Shown here piece by piece: positions 41,410 to 45,042 of a stretch of DNA of 45,042 nt (within the stretch, counting starts at the first letter, position 1; the number at the start of each line of letters is the position of its first letter). Made by a program: the position numbers and the translations under genes. Source of the stretch: Humibacillus sp. (GTDB lineage: Bacteria; Actinomycetota; Actinomycetes; Actinomycetales; Dermatophilaceae); the NCBI GenBank assembly GCA_030452985.1, contig JAKDLG010000022.1, positions 1 through 45,042 on the forward strand. Direction: 5' to 3'. Below the pieces are notes generated by a model, which saw only the letters and a list, made by a program, of their open reading frames with translations, did no database searches and was not told the origin of the DNA.

Positions 41410-42330
41410 ATGCCCATCATCAGCGTGACCAACCTGCGCAAGGCCTACGGCGAGCACCTTGTGCTGCGTGACGTCAGCCTCGAGGTCGAGGCGGGCGAGA
41501 TCGTCGGCGTGGTCGGGCCCAACGGCGCCGGCAAGACCACGACCGTCGAGTGCATCGGCGGCCTGCGGCGGGCGGATGCCGGTCGCATCGAGGTCGACGG
41601 GCTCGACCCCTCGACGAATCCGGCGAGACTGCGCGAGATCGTCGGGATGCAGCTGCAGGAGTGCCGCCTGCCCGCCAAGATCACCGTGACCGAGGCGCTC
41701 GAGCTCTACCGGTCGTTCTACCCGGCTCCGCGCGACGCCGGCGAGCTGCTCGAGCGGTTCGGCCTCGCCGAGCACCGCCGCCAGCGCTTCGGCTCGCTCT
41801 CGGGTGGTCAGCAACAGCGCCTGTCGGTGGCCCTGGCCCTCGTGGGCAACCCCCGTATCGCGATCCTCGACGAGCTGACGACCGGCCTTGACCCGCAGGC
41901 CCGCCGCGACATCTGGGCCTTCCTGGGCGAGCTGCAGGCCGACGGCGTGACCATCGTGCTCGTCACCCACTTCATGGAAGAGGCCCAGCGCCTCTGCGAC
42001 CGGGTCGCGGTGATCGACGACGGGCGGGTCGCAGCTTTCGACACCCCGGACGCGCTCGCGACGGCGACCGACGGCGCCCAGCACCTCGCGTTCACCCCGT
42101 CGCTCACGATCTCGGATGCGGACGTCGACCTGATGCGCGCCCTGCCCGGTGTCGCGTCGCTGACCGTCACCGCCGACCGCGTCGCCGCGACCGGCCACGA
42201 CATCGCCACGCCAGTGCTGATGTTCCTCGCCGAACGCGGCATCACCCCGCTGCGGCTGCGCGTCGAGAGCCCGACCCTCGATGACGCCTATCTCTCCCTC
42301 ACCACCTCCGCCAAGGACGGTTCACAGTGA
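41410..42330 (+). CDS. ABC-2 type exporter ATPase
   Basis: A 306-residue drug-resistance-type ABC ATPase. It has Walker A GPNGAGKTT, Q-loop GMQLQECRLP, signature LSGGQQQRLSVALAL, Walker B IAILDELTTGLDPQ (Glu replaced by DEL-T context, catalytic E present) and switch His in LVTHFMEEAQ. The C-terminal 80 residues form the accessory domain common to this class. ATG 41410 (MPIISVTNLRKAYG) gives the usual N-terminus, and GAGGGA lies upstream. The permease start overlaps its stop as GTGA. With the next three genes it forms an exporter-plus-sensor operon of the type that responds to envelope-active compounds. Confidence 0.92.
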   Translation: MPIISVTNLRKAYGEHLVLRDVSLEVEAGEIVGVVGPNGAGKTTTVECIGGLRRADAGRIEVDGLDPSTNPARLREIVGMQLQECRLPAKITVTEALELYRSFYPAPRDAGELLERFGLAEHRRQRFGSLSGGQQQRLSVALALVGNPRIAILDELTTGLDPQARRDIWAFLGELQADGVTIVLVTHFMEEAQRLCDRVAVIDDGRVAAFDTPDALATATDGAQHLAFTPSLTISDADVDLMRALPGVASLTVTADRVAATGHDIATPVLMFLAERGITPLRLRVESPTLDDAYLSLTTSAKDGSQ

Positions 42331-43112
42331 CCAGCACCGCGACCACGAAGGATGCCGACACCGCCCGTTCGGCCTGGAGTGCTACCCGAGCGTTGCTGCG
42401 CAACGAGGCCCGGCTGCTGCGCCGAGAGCCGGCCGTCGTCGCCTGGGCCGTGGTGCTGCCCCTGGTCGCCGCGACGGTGCTGGCCAACGTGCCTGCCACC
42501 CGGACCCCGAACGCAGATCTCGGCGGCTGGAGCTTCAGCCAGGTCTACCTGCCGACCCTCATCATCGTCACCACCAGCCTGCTCTCGGTGCAGGCGCTGC
42601 CAGCGCTGTTGGCGAAGTACCGGGAGGACGGCATCCTCAAACGCCTGCGCACGACGCCCGCGTCGCCCACGAACCTGCTCGTCGCCCTCTTCGTGCTGAT
42701 GGGCGGGGTGTCCGCGGCGGTCACGCTGCTGATGACGCTGATCCCGATCGTCTCCGGCGTGCCCTTTCGCGGCAACGGGCTCGCGTTCGGGCTCGTCGTC
42801 GTGCTGACCATCGTGTCGTTCACGGCGCTGGGGCTGCTCTTCGCTGCGGTCAGCCCGAACAGCCGCTTCGCCACCGGCATCGGCACCGTCGCCTTCTTCG
42901 TGCTGGCCTTCTTCGCCGGCCTGTGGATTCCGAGATCGATCTTTCCCGAGACCTTGGCCACGGTGGCCGACTGGACCCCGAGCGGCGCGGCCTCCCGGGC
43001 CTTGCTCGACAGCATGCACGGAGACTGGCCGGCCGTGCAGTCGGTGCTCGTGCTCGTGCTCTACGCCGTCGTCTGTGCTGTCGTGGCCGCACGAACCTTC
43101 CGCTGGGAGTGA
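42327..43112 (+). CDS. ABC-2 type exporter permease
   Basis: A 261-residue ABC-2 permease with six helices. An N-terminal amphipathic stretch (LLRNEARLLRREPAVVAW) precedes the first helix. The stretch LKRLRTTPASPTNLLVALFVLMGG is the conserved coupling region, and GLWIPRSIFPETLATVADWTPSGAASRALLDS is typical of the last loop. The start is GTG 42327, overlapping the ATPase stop. Its partner ATPase and the following kinase pair are on the same transcript. Confidence 0.92.
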   Translation: MTSTATTKDADTARSAWSATRALLRNEARLLRREPAVVAWAVVLPLVAATVLANVPATRTPNADLGGWSFSQVYLPTLIIVTTSLLSVQALPALLAKYREDGILKRLRTTPASPTNLLVALFVLMGGVSAAVTLLMTLIPIVSGVPFRGNGLAFGLVVVLTIVSFTALGLLFAAVSPNSRFATGIGTVAFFVLAFFAGLWIPRSIFPETLATVADWTPSGAASRALLDSMHGDWPAVQSVLVLVLYAVVCAVVAARTFRWE

Positions 43113-43123
43113 GGGGCTCGTTG

Positions 43124-44350
43124 ATGTCTGTCGCTCCGGTGGGTGAACGGAACGTGCACGGGTCCACGAGCCAAAGCTCCGTGCAGCTGCGGGTACGCGA
43201 GGCCACGACCGTGCGCATCATTCCCTACGCCCTGCTCGCCGCCTCGTTCCTGCTCAGCGTCGGCGCCGACGACGACTTCGTGTCGCCGACCCGCCTCCCG
43301 GCGATCACCGCTCTCTCACTCGTGGCCATCGCCCTGCGGATCGCCCGGGAACGGATCTACGACCAGTCGCGGCCGGTGCAGCTGACCTGGTTCCTCGCCC
43401 ACGCCGTGGTGATGGCCGCGCTCGTGCTGCTCAGCCCGCTCTACGGCTTCTACGTCTTCTCCGGCTACCTCGACGCCTTCGCGCTGCTCACCGGGCGAGC
43501 ACTCTACGCTGCTGCCTGCGGGTTCGGCTTGCTGTCGGCGCTGGCCCAGGTCGGCGGCATCGACGGTGCCCGTTCCTCGCCCGCGGTCTGGCTGGTGCTC
43601 GCCATCATCAACGCCGGGCTCACCTCAGCCATGGTCTCGTTCGCCCAGGCTCGCGAGGTCGAGGTGAGCCGGCGTGAGCAGGTCGTCGCCGAGCTCGAAC
43701 AGGTGCACCGCGAGAACGCGACCCTGCAGGCGCAGGTGCTCGAGCAGGCTCGGGATGCCGGTCGACTTGATGAGCGGGCGCGCCTGTCGCGCGAGATCCA
43801 CGACACCGTGGCGCAGGGCCTGGTGGGGGTCATCACCCAGCTGGAGGCCATCGACCGCGCCGACGACGAAGCGGCCTGGCGAGGTCGGGTGGGGCGGGCG
43901 ACCGAGACCGCCAGAGAGAGCCTCTCCGAGGCCCGCCGGGCGGTCGCCGCGCTGGCCCCTCCCGCGCTCGACGAAGCCGATCTCGTCACCGCTCTCGAGC
44001 GGCTGGCCCGGTCGTGGAGCGACACCTACCGCATCGACGGGCGGGTTCAGGTCGACGGGCGCGCGGTCGCCAGCGAGAACGACGCCACGCTGCTGCGAGT
44101 CGCCCAGGAGGCGCTCTCGAACGTCGGGCGCCACAGCGGAGCGGGCCGGGCGACGGTCACGCTCACCTACCTGCCCGACTCGGTCCGCCTCGACGTGCGC
44201 GACGACGGGGCCGGGTTCGACCCCCACCGGGCCGACCGAGGGCACGGGCTGATCGGCATGCGCGCACGGGTCGAGCAGATCGGCGGCAGCCTCGCCGTCG
44301 AGTCGCAGGCCGGGGCCGGCGCCACCATCAGTGCGGCGGTGCCGGCATGA
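43124..44350 (+). CDS. NarL-type sensor histidine kinase of the exporter operon
   Basis: A 408-residue kinase with about six membrane helices and no large sensor domain. A coiled linker (VAELEQVHRENATLQAQVLEQ) leads to the HisKA_3 box RARLSREIHDTVAQGLVGVI, followed by the ATPase domain (LLRVAQEALSNVGRHSGAG; DDGAGFDPHRAD; GHGLIGMRARVEQIGG). ATG 43124 has GAGGGG eight bases upstream. It lies 11 bp after the permease gene and overlaps the regulator start (ATGA). Linkage to an exporter suggests it senses the exported compound or membrane stress. Confidence 0.92.
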   Translation: MSVAPVGERNVHGSTSQSSVQLRVREATTVRIIPYALLAASFLLSVGADDDFVSPTRLPAITALSLVAIALRIARERIYDQSRPVQLTWFLAHAVVMAALVLLSPLYGFYVFSGYLDAFALLTGRALYAAACGFGLLSALAQVGGIDGARSSPAVWLVLAIINAGLTSAMVSFAQAREVEVSRREQVVAELEQVHRENATLQAQVLEQARDAGRLDERARLSREIHDTVAQGLVGVITQLEAIDRADDEAAWRGRVGRATETARESLSEARRAVAALAPPALDEADLVTALERLARSWSDTYRIDGRVQVDGRAVASENDATLLRVAQEALSNVGRHSGAGRATVTLTYLPDSVRLDVRDDGAGFDPHRADRGHGLIGMRARVEQIGGSLAVESQAGAGATISAAVPA

Positions 44351-44991
44351 CCGCGTCGCCGTCGCCCACCGAACCCCCACCCGTGCGGGTCGTCATCGTC
44401 GATGACCATCCGGTCGTTCGCGACGGTCTGCGGGGCATGCTCGAGCACGAACGGTCGATCACGGTCGTCGGCGAGGCGGCCGGCGGGCACGAGGCGCTGC
44501 CGGTGATCGCCGCCGCCGTGCCTGACGTGGTGCTGATGGATCTGCGGATGCCGCTGGGCGACGGCATCGGCGCCATCCGGGCCCTGCGCGCCAGCGATGC
44601 TGACCACCCGCGCATCCTGGTGCTCACCACCTACGACACCGACCGCGACATCCGGGCGGCGATGGATGCCGGCGCGAACGGCTACCTGCTCAAGGATGTC
44701 CCTCGGGCCGACCTCGTGCGGGCCGTGCACGACCTCGCCGCGGGTCGGCCGGTGCTCACCGCATCCGCGCTCGACGCCCTCACCGGCCGACGCGAACAGA
44801 CCTCGTTGACCGCTCGGGAGCTCGACGTGCTGCGGGTCATCGCATCGGGTGGCACCAACCGGTCGGCGGCCGAGCGGCTGCTCGTCAGCGAGGCGACGGT
44901 CAAGACTCACCTGCTGCACGTCTACGAGAAGCTCGGGGTGAGCGACCGGGCTGCTGCCGTGCGGGTGGCCTACGAGCGCCATCTCCTCTAA
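44347..44991 (+). CDS. NarL/LuxR-family response regulator of the exporter operon
   Basis: A 214-residue regulator. The receiver has VVIVDDHPVVRDGL, phospho-acceptor D65 in VVLMDLRMPLGDG, and GYLLKDVPRADL. The LuxR-type helix-turn-helix is in LTARELDVLRVIASGGTNRSAAERLLVSEATVKTHLLHVYEKLGV. Its ATG overlaps the kinase stop. It completes the four-gene exporter and sensor operon and probably activates it. The 51 bases to the window edge contain nothing recognisable. Confidence 0.93.
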   Translation: MTASPSPTEPPPVRVVIVDDHPVVRDGLRGMLEHERSITVVGEAAGGHEALPVIAAAVPDVVLMDLRMPLGDGIGAIRALRASDADHPRILVLTTYDTDRDIRAAMDAGANGYLLKDVPRADLVRAVHDLAAGRPVLTASALDALTGRREQTSLTARELDVLRVIASGGTNRSAAERLLVSEATVKTHLLHVYEKLGVSDRAAAVRVAYERHLL

Positions 44992-45042
44992 CCGCAATGC
45001 CGCGCAGTTTGCTGGTGTGTCTTGGGGTCAAGGGGCGGCGGG

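Overview
The window is high-GC DNA with dense, strongly GC3-biased genes, frequent GTG starts, ATGA/GTGA gene overlaps and several candidate leaderless promoters. It reads as the chromosome of an actinobacterium. A micrococcalean/Intrasporangiaceae-like host is my inference from style and gene content. No rRNA, tRNA, CRISPR array or replication origin was seen.

Layout. 1-5.5 kb: a GH26-type glycosidase, an Fpg/Nei-family DNA glycosylase with an altered zinc finger, a secreted S53 (sedolisin) protease behind an AT-rich leader, and a stand-alone LON-domain protein. 5.5-13.1 kb: an envelope/glycan-type block with an NAD-dependent sugar epimerase, an OmpR-type two-component system, and a divergent operon of GT2 glycosyltransferase, a DUF2064-methyltransferase fusion and a polytopic GT-C mannosyltransferase-like protein, then an M50-type membrane protease. 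Two arrays of a 51-bp GC-rich repeat sit at convergent gene ends here (6673-6746 and 12189-12313). 13.2-18.4 kb: a ketopantoate-reductase family protein, a DUF427 protein, and a DUF222/HNH gene split by a 1528-bp IS3-like element (15593-17120) with a 5-bp target duplication. Precise excision would restore the reading frame. 18.5-22.9 kb: a cysteine-desulfurase-like PLP enzyme and, divergent to it, a three-gene ribose/fructose-type ABC importer behind a strong promoter whose spacer holds a dyad. 22.9-24.35 kb: a decay zone with a GNAT pseudogene and a PucR-family regulator pseudogene, each with more than one lesion. 24.5-28.9 kb: an SHMT-like enzyme and small single genes (DinB/DUF664, CPBP protease, GNAT, MmcQ/YjbR, PLDc_N-SHOCT). 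29.2-32.4 kb: a CUT1 sugar ABC importer without its own ATPase. 32.6-35.0 kb: DUF998, DGPF/YCII and ECF42-type sigma factor genes. 35.2-41.2 kb: a multicopper oxidase and NarL-type two-component pair, divergent from an MMPL transporter. 41.4-45.0 kb: an ABC-2 exporter with its own NarL-type two-component pair.

Working together. Three complete two-component systems lie beside membrane or envelope functions. The two sugar importers, the GH26 enzyme and the S53 protease fit a heterotroph using polymers. The least explained elements are the 51-bp repeat family at gene 3' ends, the DUF2064-methyltransferase fusion within its glycosyltransferase operon, and a possible leaderless 14-codon upstream ORF ending on the epimerase start.
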